From a virus, in IMG/VR virus record IMGVR_UViG_3300037119_002282, positions 1-29,193 of that record: a stretch of DNA of 29,193 bases; one strand, written 5' to 3'. Both the position numbers and the translations under genes were made by a program. Below the pieces are notes generated by a model. It was given only the letters and a program-made list of their open reading frames with translations. It had not been told where the DNA came from and did no database searches. Every line of letters begins with the position of its first letter. Within the stretch, counting starts at the first letter, position 1. Shown here piece by piece: positions 16,799 to 24,250 of this stretch.

Positions 16799-16988
16799 CG
16801 GGCATCTCCTGGCGGGTGAAGGTCTGGGCGTCGATGTCGATGCGGAGGTTTTGCTCGCCTTTCCCCGTGAAGTACCCCAGCACCTTGGCCTGGACGATCT
16901 GGGTGAACAGGACAAGCTGCGCGCGGTCGGCGGCGATGAGGTTCGCCAGGTCCGGGGGAAAGGGCTCGGGCCGCTGATCGGGGATCAC
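16719..16988 (-). CDS. small phage protein, 89 aa
   Basis: GTG 16988 overlaps the TAG of the gene before it (TAGTG), so translation is likely coupled. The product reads as a helix (PPDLANLIAADRAQLVLFTQ) followed by a beta-strand region with VLGYFTGKGEQNLRIDID and TFTRQEMP. The final 20 or so residues lose the strong GC preference at third positions, exactly where the 35-residue gene overlaps. The true C-terminus may therefore differ if a frameshift joins the two. The family is not recognised. It sits in a cluster of small genes between two fibre-like genes. Confidence 0.65.
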   Translation of the reverse strand: MIPDQRPEPFPPDLANLIAADRAQLVLFTQIVQAKVLGYFTGKGEQNLRIDIDAQTFTRQEMPGGDADDRENAPENNHREKTPAALPGR

Positions 16989-17254
16989 TAAGGGAGTCCG
17001 AGCGCTGCGCGGGCGGCGTTACGCTGAGCCGGCGTGGCGGCGGTGTAGCCGAGGTGGACCGTGGTGGCGTCCTCGTCGTCGGACTGAGCCGTCCAGGAAT
17101 CGAAGGCGGCCCGCACGGTGGCCAGGACGTACTGGTCGGCGGTGAGGGCACCGAGCGGAGGGCGCTGGGCGGCGCGTTCGGCGTTGACGCGCGCCAGGGT
17201 GCGCGCGATTCCCGCGTCCTGCCGCGCGTTACTCGTGACCGTGAAGCTAGCCAT
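16988..17254 (-). CDS. small phage protein, 88 aa
   Basis: ATG 17254 lies 5 bases after AAGGAG. The product has an N-terminal strand (ASFTVTSNARQDAGIARTL), a helix with ARVNAERAAQRPPLGALTAD, then TVRAAFDSWTAQSDDEDAT, and ends in AQRNAARAALGLP. The central helix-plus-acidic pattern resembles small tail-region proteins of many phages, but I cannot assign a function. It is the first of four tightly packed small genes (16309-17254). The 44-base gap before it is AT-rich and may hold a promoter, though no clear -35/-10 pair was found. Confidence 0.75.
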   Translation of the reverse strand: MASFTVTSNARQDAGIARTLARVNAERAAQRPPLGALTADQYVLATVRAAFDSWTAQSDDEDATTVHLGYTAATPAQRNAARAALGLP

Positions 17255-17298
17255 TGGTTCTCCTTAACACAGAAGATAGCAGGTATATGCTAACGTCA

Positions 17299-18129
17299 TT
17301 ACCATGCAGGGATGAATCGCGCGACCCCGGCGTCATCGATCGGAATCCACTTCGTCGGGTTCCCGGCAGCCGGAGCGTTGAGGAGGGTGCCGCCGCCGAC
17401 ACCGGCGCCGGTGGTGATCGTGGTGGTGGTGGTGAGCAGCGGCACGGCGGCGCCGGGCAGGGTGAGGAGGCCGGCGATGTAGAGGTTGCGAGGCCGGAGC
17501 GCGCCGGCGGAGCCGATGTCGTAGGTGTTGTCGGTTCCAGTTAGGAAGTGTCCGGCCGCGCCAATCGTCCACTTCTGGACGCCGCCCGTGTAGAAGTACA
17601 TCTGGGTGACATCGATGACCAGCGGGCGCGCAACCCCGGTGCCGAGTACGCCGATCGTGATGTAGGCGGTGTTCCCCGACCAGGTGATCGCCAGGCGCTC
17701 GTAGTTCGCCAGCCCCGCGTCGGTGGTGTTGTAGACGCGGAACGCCTGCGGGTTGGCCAGGCGCCGCAGCGCCAGCGCGTCGGCGGCGTCGCGGTAGATC
17801 GTCACGTCCTGGGCGGCCCCGAGATTGATCTGGGCAGCGTCGCTGTTGTTCCAGTACAAGCCGCCGTTCCAGTAGTGCCGAATCGTGCCGCCAATCGAAA
17901 GTGCAACGGCGGCGGCACTGGGGCGGTAGAACCCCGTCGTCGGCTCGCTCGCGAACGAGATCGACGGCGCCCCGACGAGCCCGTCGGCAGCCAGCATCTG
18001 TCCACCAGCCGCCGGTGCCCGCCAGGCGCCGCCGGCGTAGGTCTTGGACTCGCCGGTCGTCTGGTTGACCCAAACGTCCCCATTTTGGGCCCCGTTGGGG
18101 CTCGTCGGAGCGTACGTCATCATAGGCAT
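17299..18129 (-). CDS. tail fibre / appendage protein
   Basis: ATG 18129 lies 8 bases after GGAGG. The 276-residue product starts with a fibre-type adaptor region (SPNGAQNGDVWVNQTTGESK, TYAGGAWR). A beta-rich shaft follows with repeated short strands, and then the motif NTYDIGSAGALRPRNLYIAG, characteristic of phage fibre and baseplate appendage proteins just before the trimerisation region. A Thr-rich strand and a short tail ending in RFIPAW close it. It likely contributes to host recognition together with the fibre-like protein at 15273-16307. It is 15 bases downstream of the portal gene. Confidence 0.82.
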   Translation of the reverse strand: MPMMTYAPTSPNGAQNGDVWVNQTTGESKTYAGGAWRAPAAGGQMLAADGLVGAPSISFASEPTTGFYRPSAAAVALSIGGTIRHYWNGGLYWNNSDAAQINLGAAQDVTIYRDAADALALRRLANPQAFRVYNTTDAGLANYERLAITWSGNTAYITIGVLGTGVARPLVIDVTQMYFYTGGVQKWTIGAAGHFLTGTDNTYDIGSAGALRPRNLYIAGLLTLPGAAVPLLTTTTTITTGAGVGGGTLLNAPAAGNPTKWIPIDDAGVARFIPAW

Positions 18130-18144
18130 TAGGTTGTCCTCCTG

Positions 18145-20193
18145 TTATCCACCCAGCGGTGGACCTTGACCGGCGGGTAGCCCAGGGAACGCGATCCCGC
18201 CGCCGGTCGGCGGGCCCTGTGGAACGGGCGGCGCCAGCGGCATCCCCTGTCCCGGCGCGGTCGGCATCCCGGCGCCGAGTTGACCGGGCGCCTCCGTGCT
18301 CATCAGTGGAGGAGCGCCGGGCGGCCCACCGACACCAGGAGGGAGCATCGACGGGTCCGACATCACGGGAGGAGGTCCGCCTGCCTCCGGGGGCGGCGGC
18401 AATGGTGGAGGCGCGAGGCCGGCCTCTTGCATCGCAGCCTGGACGATCGCGCGCTTGATCTCGGGGTTGGTCGCCATCTCGTCCTCGACCGCGATCTCGT
18501 CGGCCATGCCCTCGGGATCTTCGATGTTGGCCCACTGCTCCCGTGCGTAGCGGCTGGACACGAGCGGCTTGGGGGCGTTCGTGGCCTGGATGCCGAGCAT
18601 GACCCTGGCGGTTTCGTCGGTGGGGAGGACCGGCTTGTAGGTCCAGGTCAGCGGCCCGATATCCTCGACATCGACCTGATTGGTGTTCGAGGTGATGCCG
18701 GAGCCCATGCCGAGCCAGCGGTGCCCCTCGCCTTTACCGGACCCGGTGTCGAGCACGTAGACGGTCGATTTGATGCGGTGCTCGACCACCCACCAGATGA
18801 ACTCGCAGGCTTGCTCAAGCTGGCGCGAGGAGGCCAGCGCGATGCGGCGGTACATCGAAAGAGCGGCGGCGTACATCTGGTTGGCGAGGTAGCCCGAGTC
18901 GCCCGACATCGAGGAGCCGCGCAAAATACTCGGGATGCCGGCCACGTCGATCATGGCCCGGATAAGCTGGATCATGTCGTTGAGGTCTTTGCCGGTCGCG
19001 GGCGGCTCCAGGAACCGGATCGTCTTGCCGACCGGAAGCTCGATGGCTTTGCCCGGCTGCCACTTGAGCGAACTGGCCTGGTTGTCCTGGCCGAGCGGGT
19101 CGTCGAGCGTCCCGGCCGGGTTGGCGACGCTCTCGATGATCGGGTTCGGGTAGGCGCTCAAAAACGCCCAGTTCTCCTTCATCGTGATGAGCCGATCCAG
19201 CGCCGGGACCAGGAAGGCCAGCGAGTAGAGGATCGACTCCGAGTCGGAGTCGGCCTTGGCGCGGAAGTACGGTAATCTCGGGGCGAACGGGTTCGGCTTC
19301 GGGAACCCCGGCGCGAGTTCGCCGTCGATCACGACCGCCCAGCAGTCGGAATCCCAGTACTCCAGCTTGACGCTCATCCCCGAGCCCGATTGCCCGTAGC
19401 CCTGGGGCCTGGGGGTGCCGCCGAGCACCCGTTCGGGGTTGACGAGCTTGCCGTCCATGACCGGCATTTGGTACCGGGTCGAAAGATAGGGGCGTGGATA
19501 TTCCCCGTACTCCAACGCCCACGAATCGCCGTACTCACCGTCCCCGAACAGCATCTGGAGCCGATCGACGACTTTCCAGGAGAACGGGAGCGGGTTTTTC
19601 TTCTTGTACTTCTCGGCTCGGTCGGAGTAGTCCTCGGCGCCTTCGTCGGGGTAGCGGTCGGGGAACGTGGCCCAGGCGTCGGGCCGATGGACGACCTTGA
19701 TGACCGACTCGCCGTCGCGGATCAGGGCGCGCGGGGCCTCGTAGACCACGTCGTAGCCGAGTTCGCGCGTCAGCATCTCGCGCGCGGCGCTCGTCCACTT
19801 TTCGGCGGTGTTGGCGGCGTCCCTGGACTGAATCGTGTTGTCGAGCGGCTGGATGTGCGGAATCGGATCTTCGTGGGTGAGGGCGGCGGTGACGCGGTGC
19901 CAGGCGTCGCGCACGAAGGGGGTGCGGGTGACGTGCGAGATCGCTCGGTACTGGCGTGGGATCGAGACGCCGTGCTCCATCCGGGTGAGGGCGCGAAACG
20001 TCAGCGCCGTCGAACGGAGCTTGCGTTCGGAGAGTTCCGAGAGGCGGGCGTCGTAGAGCCCCTGGATCTCCGAGGCGGTGATCGGATAGGCGACCCCGGA
20101 ATCGGTCAGCCCACTGGACGGCAGCGGCGCGGCCTTAGATCGCCCGTTAGGGGGCGGTGACCCCCGTCCCGCCCCAGCCGCCCGAGTCGCCAA
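18145..20193 (-). CDS. portal protein
   Basis: The 682-residue product has the layout of a podovirus-like portal. It has an N-terminal helical domain with ITASEIQGLYDARLSELSER, then MEHGVSIPRQYRAISHVTRT, FVRDAWHRVTAAL, and a central wing/crown region with RALIRDGESVIKVVHRPDAW. A stem region follows with PALDRLITMKENWAFLSAYP and MIQLIRAMIDVAGIPSILRG. A long Pro/Gly/Met-rich C-terminal tail is present. The portal forms the dodecameric DNA channel at one capsid vertex and docks the terminase. The only standard upstream start is TTG 20193, with a GAGGTGGGG run at a rather long distance. The first 15 codons overlap a mini-ORF in another frame that looks more coding-like, so the start is uncertain. 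Terminase lies upstream, as is usual. Confidence 0.88.
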   Translation of the reverse strand: MATRAAGAGRGSPPPNGRSKAAPLPSSGLTDSGVAYPITASEIQGLYDARLSELSERKLRSTALTFRALTRMEHGVSIPRQYRAISHVTRTPFVRDAWHRVTAALTHEDPIPHIQPLDNTIQSRDAANTAEKWTSAAREMLTRELGYDVVYEAPRALIRDGESVIKVVHRPDAWATFPDRYPDEGAEDYSDRAEKYKKKNPLPFSWKVVDRLQMLFGDGEYGDSWALEYGEYPRPYLSTRYQMPVMDGKLVNPERVLGGTPRPQGYGQSGSGMSVKLEYWDSDCWAVVIDGELAPGFPKPNPFAPRLPYFRAKADSDSESILYSLAFLVPALDRLITMKENWAFLSAYPNPIIESVANPAGTLDDPLGQDNQASSLKWQPGKAIELPVGKTIRFLEPPATGKDLNDMIQLIRAMIDVAGIPSILRGSSMSGDSGYLANQMYAAALSMYRRIALASSRQLEQACEFIWWVVEHRIKSTVYVLDTGSGKGEGHRWLGMGSGITSNTNQVDVEDIGPLTWTYKPVLPTDETARVMLGIQATNAPKPLVSSRYAREQWANIEDPEGMADEIAVEDEMATNPEIKRAIVQAAMQEAGLAPPPLPPPPEAGGPPPVMSDPSMLPPGVGGPPGAPPLMSTEAPGQLGAGMPTAPGQGMPLAPPVPQGPPTGGGIAFPGLPAGQGPPLGG

Positions 20194-20203
20194 TCGAGTA
20201 CAC
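20147..20203 (-). other. possible 18-codon leader ORF overlapping the portal start
   Basis: A frame from GTG 20203 to TAA 20147 encodes VYSIGDSGGWGGTGVTAP. Seventeen of its 18 codons end in G or C. The portal frame over the same bases shows a weaker preference (about 10 of 15). GAGGTGG stands 5 bases before the GTG. It may be a short leader peptide translated ahead of, or instead of, the first portal codons. Confidence 0.35.
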
Positions 20204-20220
20204 CCGCCCCACCTCGGCGG

Positions 20221-20237
20221 ATTATAGACCTATAACG
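20221..20237 (-). promoter_or_regulatory. candidate -10 box and palindrome upstream of portal
   Basis: The minus strand carries TATAAT at 20226-20221, about 18 bases before the leader GTG at 20203. A perfect palindrome TTATAG-AC-CTATAA spans 20222-20235 and overlaps it. No TTGACA-like -35 box was found at 16-18 bases. The adjoining core CGTTATAG (20237-20230) is shared with the scaffold promoter region. Confidence 0.4.
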
Positions 20238-20242
20238 GGGCG

Positions 20243-20638
20243 TTACACCTGACGAGAGTCGCGGCGAGGCCAGCGCGACCAGAAACGGCGTGCCCGCGTG
20301 GCCAGGCGCACGGCGTATTCATGGCCTTTTTGCGCCGAATCCCAGTCGGCGTAGCGTCGTTGCCACTCGTGCAGGCGGCTCGGGTCGCGGTCGGTTGTGC
20401 CGAAAATCATCGTCTCGAACAGGATCGGTGTGTGGTTACCGGTGAACATCCGGGTGAAGTTATGATCCAGTCCTAGGAACGCGGTCGAGACGCGCAGGGG
20501 ATCGTCGCCGTCGTCCAGGATCGTGTAGCCGACCCGGCGGCGGGTGTCGCGCATCGAGTCCTCGTACCAGGCCCCCCACACCAGCACGTCCGGGCAGGGC
20601 ACCGGGGTGTGGCCGTCCAGGATGTATTTATCGGTCAC
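20243..20638 (-). CDS. conserved phage protein of unknown function, 131 aa
   Basis: GTG 20638 overlaps the TGA of the preceding gene (GTGA). The product begins VTDKYILDGHTPVPCPDVLV and contains RRVGYTILDDGD, then RVSTAFLGLDHNF, then PILFETMIFG, and ends with a segment of the type RYADWDSAQKGHEYAVRLA. I recognise this order of motifs from a widespread family of small phage proteins of unknown function, often found near packaging or structural genes. The C-terminus is very basic (FWSRWPRRDSRQV). No catalytic motif is evident. Confidence 0.8.
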   Translation of the reverse strand: MTDKYILDGHTPVPCPDVLVWGAWYEDSMRDTRRRVGYTILDDGDDPLRVSTAFLGLDHNFTRMFTGNHTPILFETMIFGTTDRDPSRLHEWQRRYADWDSAQKGHEYAVRLATRARRFWSRWPRRDSRQV

Positions 20639-20934
20639 GGCGCAGACCGGGCCGCGTACCAGGCGCGTCGCTCGGCGCGATTCAGTCCGATCGGCGGGTG
20701 ATTGCGGCGGGACCAGTTGTCGCGCGCGCGCGTCGTCCAGACCCACTCGGCCATGAACGGGCTCGCCGTATCGGTGCGGCGCCCGAGAAACCAGTCGTCG
20801 CGCACGAACGCGACCGCGAGGTGCCCGAGCGGGGTGGTGACGTGGATACGCCCGAGCGGGGCACCGACAGCGCGATCGGTCGCGTCCAGGGCGCAGACGT
20901 GCAGCCCCCAGCGCCAGAACAGCCGGCGCCTCAC
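20635..20934 (-). CDS. small Trp/Arg-rich phage protein, 99 aa
   Basis: GTG 20934 overlaps the TGA of the membrane-protein gene (GTGA), and its own TGA overlaps the next GTG. All three genes are thus translationally chained. The product begins VRRRLFWRWGLHVCALDATD and has a central strand region with LGRIHVTTPLGHLAVAFVRD. It then has MAEWVWTTRARDNWSRRNHP and a final helix LNRAERRAWYAARSAP. It is basic and aromatic-rich, with no signal peptide. The family is not recognised. Longer readings of the frame upstream run antisense-like through the preceding gene and were not used. Confidence 0.7.
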   Translation of the reverse strand: MRRRLFWRWGLHVCALDATDRAVGAPLGRIHVTTPLGHLAVAFVRDDWFLGRRTDTASPFMAEWVWTTRARDNWSRRNHPPIGLNRAERRAWYAARSAP

Positions 20935-21323
20935 GGACGTGTCGGCGGCCGGGAGAGCGGGCCGATTCGCTCCATCCAGCGCATGACCGCCTCGATCATG
21001 CGCCCGTCGAACCCGGTCTGCCGCATCGGTATCCAATTCACCGGGGGCGCGGGCTCGACGGTGTTCCAGAGACTGCGGATCAGGGGGCGCGAGACGCCGT
21101 TCAGGCCCGCCTTGATCGAGCGGATCTCGACGAGCGCCGCCTCAAGCTGCGCCGGGGTGCTGGATTCCAGCCGCTGGATCGTCGCCGTGAGCGCCTCCTG
21201 CAACTCCCGCTGCTGGTCGCCGATCTGCTGCTGACGGCGGGTCAGGCCGTGCAGATGCCAGGCGATGTACAGCAGCGCGAGGCCCACCCCGAGGTTGATC
21301 CCGGCGATGACCATCGGGTCCAT
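20931..21323 (-). CDS. small membrane protein with coiled coil
   Basis: ATG 21323 lies 9 bases after GGAGG. Residues about 4-23 (MVIAGINLGVGLALLYIAWH) form one transmembrane helix. A coiled coil rich in Gln, Arg, Glu and Leu follows (about 27-70, with RRQQQIGDQQRELQEAL), then a Pro-rich linker and a C-terminal helix. One membrane anchor followed by a coiled coil is seen in spanin-like lysis proteins and in some holins or ejection-related proteins. No second spanin partner or lipobox is visible, so the function remains open. It lies directly downstream of terminase, 35 bases away. Confidence 0.75.
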   Translation of the reverse strand: MDPMVIAGINLGVGLALLYIAWHLHGLTRRQQQIGDQQRELQEALTATIQRLESSTPAQLEAALVEIRSIKAGLNGVSRPLIRSLWNTVEPAPPVNWIPMRQTGFDGRMIEAVMRWMERIGPLSRPPTRP

Positions 21324-21358
21324 AGAGGTATGCCTCCCCGGTCAATGTGCGGGGGAGT

Positions 21359-22771
21359 TTACCCTGCCGTGACCTCGAAGTCGATGACCCGAACGCCCCT
21401 GCTCCTGATCGAGCCGCCCATGACGCCGTACCTAAGGGTGTCGGCGGGGTGATCCTCGCCGTGGGTGTCCAGATCCTCGGTGACGTACTTGGAAAACTGT
21501 TGGACCGGCATCGTGCGAATCAGGTTCTTGCACGTCGAGAACACTTTCAGGCGCGGCTCGTTGTCCTCGTCCCAATGCAGATACCCCCGCAGGCGCTGCC
21601 AGCCGGACTTTCTATCGTTGTTGGCCGGAATGGTTCTCAGTCCCGCATCGAGGTACGCCTGCCCGATGGACTTGCCGTTGGGCTGTTTCGAGTAGATGCT
21701 CGGGTCGGCGGCGGTGAAGCGAATCGGCGGGTCGTTCTTGGATAACTCCAGGACGAGCCGGGCCTGATCGCGGTCGATGATTTTTTTCTCGTAGAGTTCG
21801 CGGTACACGTAGATCACGCCATCGTTGGAGCGCGCGAACCAGAGGCAACAGAACGGGGCCGCGAACCCGTAGTCCAAGGCTCGCCACCTCGGCCATGACC
21901 GGGGCAGATCGAACGGCCGGATCACGTGCTTCTCGGCGAACCACTCGTCGAAGAAGCCGCCGAGTTGTATGTCCCAACTTCCGAATAGCCAGGCGCGGCG
22001 TAAATACTCCGGCATGGCCATGATGCGCTTTCTGTAATCCGGGTCGTTGAGATCGAGCGCAGGGTTATCTTCGAGCCGGAACGGCACGAATATCGCCGGA
22101 AAGTCGCTTTCACCAATCCTAGCCTGAAACGGCGTTTCCGGGTCGGCGGTATCAACGAACGTGGTCTTGATCTCGTTGTGGCTCTCGCCGCCGGGGTTCG
22201 TGAGCAATAGGATGAACTTCGGGGTCGTCGGGTCGGGGCTCCGCACGCGCGCGTTGAGGAAGCAAATCTGTTCCCAGGTGAACTGCGTGGCCTCGTCGAA
22301 GATCAGGGCGCCGTACTCGGCCGACTGGTAGCCGATCAGGTCGGCGTTGCGCTCGACGGAACCTAGTTCCAGGATGCTCCCGTTGAGGAATCTGTACTCG
22401 TGTGGATCGAAATAGTATTTCCCGAAACTCGTGGGCAACTGGCTAATCGGTAACTCGTGCGTGCGGTGAAGCTCGGGATAGGTTCGCCGGAAGATCCCGA
22501 CCCGCATTCCTGGGTGCTTGAGACAGAGCGCGATGGCGAGATTTCGCCCGAGGGCCGACTTCCCTCCGCCGGCCGCACCGCCCGCCAGGATCGCGTAGTG
22601 CCCGGCGAGTACAGCGTCGATGACCGCCTGCTGCCTCGGAAACGGGCGCCACCCGATCCGCGCCCAGGTGTCCTCGAACTCGGGCGGCCTCCCCGAGGCT
22701 AAACTTGCCTGCTCCAGGCTCAGCGCCGCATGAATCAAATCCGCGTCGTAGCTCTGCAACCCGGATGGCAT
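21359..22771 (-). CDS. terL: terminase large subunit
   Basis: The 470-residue product has all parts of a phage packaging motor. The ATPase Walker A motif is GGAAGGGKS (64-72, Lys71) and Walker B is ALIFDE (155-160, Asp159 and catalytic Glu160). The coupling motif is LLLTNPGG (188-195). The RNase H-like nuclease domain has Asp300 in ALDYG, Asp356 in TAADPS and Asp444 in HPADTLRYG. It pumps DNA through the portal and cuts the concatemer. The length is normal for the family. It is the last gene of the operon that starts at 24163-24191, after the mini-gene array. No small terminase subunit was recognised next to it. Confidence 0.95.
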   Translation of the reverse strand: MPSGLQSYDADLIHAALSLEQASLASGRPPEFEDTWARIGWRPFPRQQAVIDAVLAGHYAILAGGAAGGGKSALGRNLAIALCLKHPGMRVGIFRRTYPELHRTHELPISQLPTSFGKYYFDPHEYRFLNGSILELGSVERNADLIGYQSAEYGALIFDEATQFTWEQICFLNARVRSPDPTTPKFILLLTNPGGESHNEIKTTFVDTADPETPFQARIGESDFPAIFVPFRLEDNPALDLNDPDYRKRIMAMPEYLRRAWLFGSWDIQLGGFFDEWFAEKHVIRPFDLPRSWPRWRALDYGFAAPFCCLWFARSNDGVIYVYRELYEKKIIDRDQARLVLELSKNDPPIRFTAADPSIYSKQPNGKSIGQAYLDAGLRTIPANNDRKSGWQRLRGYLHWDEDNEPRLKVFSTCKNLIRTMPVQQFSKYVTEDLDTHGEDHPADTLRYGVMGGSIRSRGVRVIDFEVTAG

Positions 22772-22809
22772 GTGCCCTGGACTCTACACCACGTGCGTGG
22801 GGAACAGTC

Positions 22810-22974
22810 CTAGCGGTGGATCATCCTGAAAAACGCCTCGGGTACGCGTGCGAAGAACATCCAGGCCGGTATGCGATCCGCCCCGAGCGCCGCAGCCGCA
22901 CGCCAGAAACCCCACATCCGGGCGTCGTCCCAGCCCGGGGCCAGCCGAGCGATAGGCAGGAGCGTGAGTTTCAC
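22810..22974 (-). CDS. array mini-protein K (VKLT family), 54 aa
   Basis: GTG 22974 overlaps the TGA of the gene before it (GTGA). The product starts VKLTLLPIARLAPGWDDARM, continues with WGFWRAAAALGADRIPAW and ends in FFRMIHR. It has four Trp and the [WY]xxW core WGFW at residues 21-24. It is the last small gene before terminase, with a 38-base gap. It belongs by start sequence, size and aromatic core to the tandem mini-gene family seen at 22810-24954. There is no signal peptide. A short strand followed by an amphipathic helix is likely. The function is unknown. Confidence 0.65.
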   Translation of the reverse strand: MKLTLLPIARLAPGWDDARMWGFWRAAAALGADRIPAWMFFARVPEAFFRMIHR

Positions 22975-23138
22975 CGGCGCAGCCTGGCGTGGGCTGCGGC
23001 GCGCGGCCCACGGCTGAGGCGCCAGTGTTTCCAGATCAAGCGCCACGCATGCGATGCCGTCACGAACGCCCCCCAGCCGCGATTGGTATCCTCGAACACG
23101 AGCGACAGCCGGTTCACGCGCATCGGCGTCAGTTCCAC
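22971..23138 (-). CDS. array mini-protein J (VELTPM start), 55 aa
   Basis: The chosen start is GTG 23138, inside the end of the preceding gene (10-base overlap), giving VELTPMRVNRLSLVFEDTNR. The ATG at residue 6 is an alternative. The start resembles that of gene B (MRLTPMHAHR), which shares LTPM and Arg10-Leu11. The middle has WRLIWKHW, including the [WY]xxW core WKHW (36-39). The C-terminus is Arg/Ala-rich. It has four Trp in 55 residues. I see no known domain. The overlap with both neighbours points to translational coupling in the array operon. Confidence 0.6.
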   Translation of the reverse strand: MELTPMRVNRLSLVFEDTNRGWGAFVTASHAWRLIWKHWRLSRGPRAAAHARLRR

Positions 23139-23296
23139 GGCGTCGGCTCGCGCTCTTTCAAGAGCGCCTCGATCAGACTCCACTGAGCCCAGGACTGGCC
23201 GCAGTCGCCGAACGCGACCGCCCGGTACAGACTCCAGCCGCTTTTCTTGGACGGCGGGATCGCCTCGACGCCAACCCTAGCCGGGGTCAGTTTCAC
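23129..23296 (-). CDS. array mini-protein I (VKLT family), 55 aa
   Basis: GTG 23296 overlaps the preceding TGA (GTGA). The product starts VKLTPARVGVEAIPPSKKSG and contains AFGDCGQSWAQWSLIEALLK. The segment DCGxx[YW]xxW (31-39) aligns without gaps with the same pattern in mini-protein F (20-28), which is direct evidence that these small genes are paralogues. It has four Trp. The last helix, SLIEALLKERE, is amphipathic. No known family is recognised. It lies in the middle of the operon between promoter 24163-24191 and terminase. Confidence 0.68.
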   Translation of the reverse strand: MKLTPARVGVEAIPPSKKSGWSLYRAVAFGDCGQSWAQWSLIEALLKEREPTPWN

Positions 23297-23433
23297 CGGC
23301 CGAGCCGCGTGAGGATCGCGTCCCGAAACTCCCGCTGCCGTGGAAACGACCGCCACGGCCAGCGGAACCAAAGCACGATCGCCGGCGACGGCACCACCAG
23401 CGGCAGGTGCCGGATCGCGCGGGTGAGTTTCAC
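23293..23433 (-). CDS. array mini-protein H (VKLT family), 46 aa
   Basis: GTG 23433 overlaps the preceding TGA (GTGA). The product starts VKLTRAIRHLPLVVPSPAIV and continues with LWFRWPWRSFPRQREFRDAI. The [WY]xxW core is WFRW (22-25), followed by a third Trp. It is strongly basic. A hydrophobic stretch at about 10-22 is too short and interrupted by Pro to be a sure membrane helix. It has the same length as its neighbour G and ends with a similar amphipathic helix. The function is unknown. Confidence 0.62.
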   Translation of the reverse strand: MKLTRAIRHLPLVVPSPAIVLWFRWPWRSFPRQREFRDAILTRLGR

Positions 23434-23570
23434 CGCGCAAGCCAGTCGTCGAACGCGCGGGTGAGCCCCCCCGGCCGGTGGAACCAGGGGGACCCCCCAA
23501 ACGACCAGAGCCACCAGAGATACACCGGTGGGTGCGGCGTGCTCGCGACGCGCAGCCGCACGAGTTTCAC
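23430..23570 (-). CDS. array mini-protein G (VKLV), 46 aa
   Basis: GTG 23570 overlaps the preceding TGA (GTGA). The product starts VKLVRLRVASTPHPPVYLWW and continues LWSFGGSPWFHRPGGLTRAF to its end DDWLAR. It has five Trp in 46 residues, including the [WY]xxW core at 19-22. The fourth residue is Val instead of Thr, but the nucleotide start GTGAAACTC is unchanged. It belongs to the tandem family by start, length and aromatic core. No known domain was found. Confidence 0.62.
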   Translation of the reverse strand: MKLVRLRVASTPHPPVYLWWLWSFGGSPWFHRPGGLTRAFDDWLAR

Positions 23571-23731
23571 CGGGGTCGCTCGACCAGATGCCGCTGGAGA
23601 ATATCGTCGATCTGGTGCGGCAGGAGCGCGAGCGGCCAGCGGCGGCGCCACGTCTGGTATTGCGCCCCGCAATCCCGAAACTGGAGCGACACCGGCTGCA
23701 CGAGCAGTGTCAATTGGAGCGTGAGTTTCAC
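23567..23731 (-). CDS. array mini-protein F (VKLT family), 54 aa
   Basis: GTG 23731 overlaps the TGA of gene E (GTGA). The product starts VKLTLQLTLLVQPVSLQFRD and continues CGAQYQTWRRRWPLALLPHQ. It has the pattern Y25-xx-W28-x-R30-x-W32, found at identical positions in mini-protein C, and the DCG segment shared with I. It therefore links the upstream and downstream halves of the array. The N-terminal part looks like two beta strands; the rest is a basic amphipathic helix. The function is unknown. Confidence 0.68.
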   Translation of the reverse strand: MKLTLQLTLLVQPVSLQFRDCGAQYQTWRRRWPLALLPHQIDDILQRHLVERPR

Positions 23732-24015
23732 GCGATCTTCCCCACGACCCGCACGATCGACTTGTTCTTGAAGCTCGGCCCCCAGCGCAAGAACTGGATC
23801 GCGAGGTCCACGTCCTTGGCGGCGGCCCGCAGGATCGCGCGCCGACCCGAGGCCGACTTCGGATCGGTCTTGCCGCCCCACTCGATGATCGCGTAGTGGT
23901 TCTTGACCGCCGCCCCGGTGAGCGCCTCGCGGAGCGGGGCACGCTCCTCGTAGCGCCGGTTGCGCTGCGGGGTCGTGATGATCGGTCGGGCCGGCACGAA
24001 CTTCCACTCGGGCAC
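23728..24015 (-). CDS. small phage protein, first gene of second array operon, 95 aa
   Basis: GTG 24015 is preceded by AAGGAG at 8 bases, so I start here although the frame is open further upstream to a GTG at 24147. The product starts VPEWKFVPARPIITTPQRNR and has NHYAIIEWGGKTDPKSASGR, then AAAKDVDLAIQFLRWGPSFK, then KSIVRVVGKIA. It reads as an alpha/beta domain ending in a strand. It lacks the VKLT start and the WxxW core, so it is probably not a member of the mini-gene family. Its TGA overlaps the GTG of mini-gene F. The leader from promoter 24163-24191 to this start is about 140 bases. Confidence 0.68.
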   Translation of the reverse strand: MPEWKFVPARPIITTPQRNRRYEERAPLREALTGAAVKNHYAIIEWGGKTDPKSASGRRAILRAAAKDVDLAIQFLRWGPSFKNKSIVRVVGKIA

Positions 24016-24162
24016 GAATCTGGCTCCTTGCCTAACCAGAAAGCCCGCTCCCGACCAGGACACGCCGAGGCGAGCACGGATATGCGCTGCGCGATTCGCA
24101 CGCCTCCGGCGCTGTGCGCTCGGGAACAGAGCACTCATCCTCGGCACGGGGTATGCACGCGA

Positions 24163-24191
24163 AGTCTACGGCTCGCGCGCGCGCGTGTCAA
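24163..24191 (-). promoter_or_regulatory. sigma70-like promoter of the second mini-gene/terminase operon
   Basis: TTGACA (24191-24186, perfect) is followed by 17 bases and then TAGACT (24168-24163) on the minus strand. The spacer contains an alternating C-G run of 12 bases, which can favour left-handed DNA or unusual melting. The predicted start is near 24156. It would drive genes E to K and terminase. Confidence 0.65.
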
Positions 24192-24250
24192 TCATCTCGG
24201 CGCCGATTGCATGAGTTTTTCCTCACGAGAACACCCCAAAAGAGCGCGGT

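Noticed and set aside
16309-17151. 280-residue long version of the gene at 16309
   Set aside because: The N-terminal half is Pro/Arg/Ser-rich nonsense-like sequence antiphase to three small genes with ribosome-binding sites or coupled starts. GTG 16686 has its own site.
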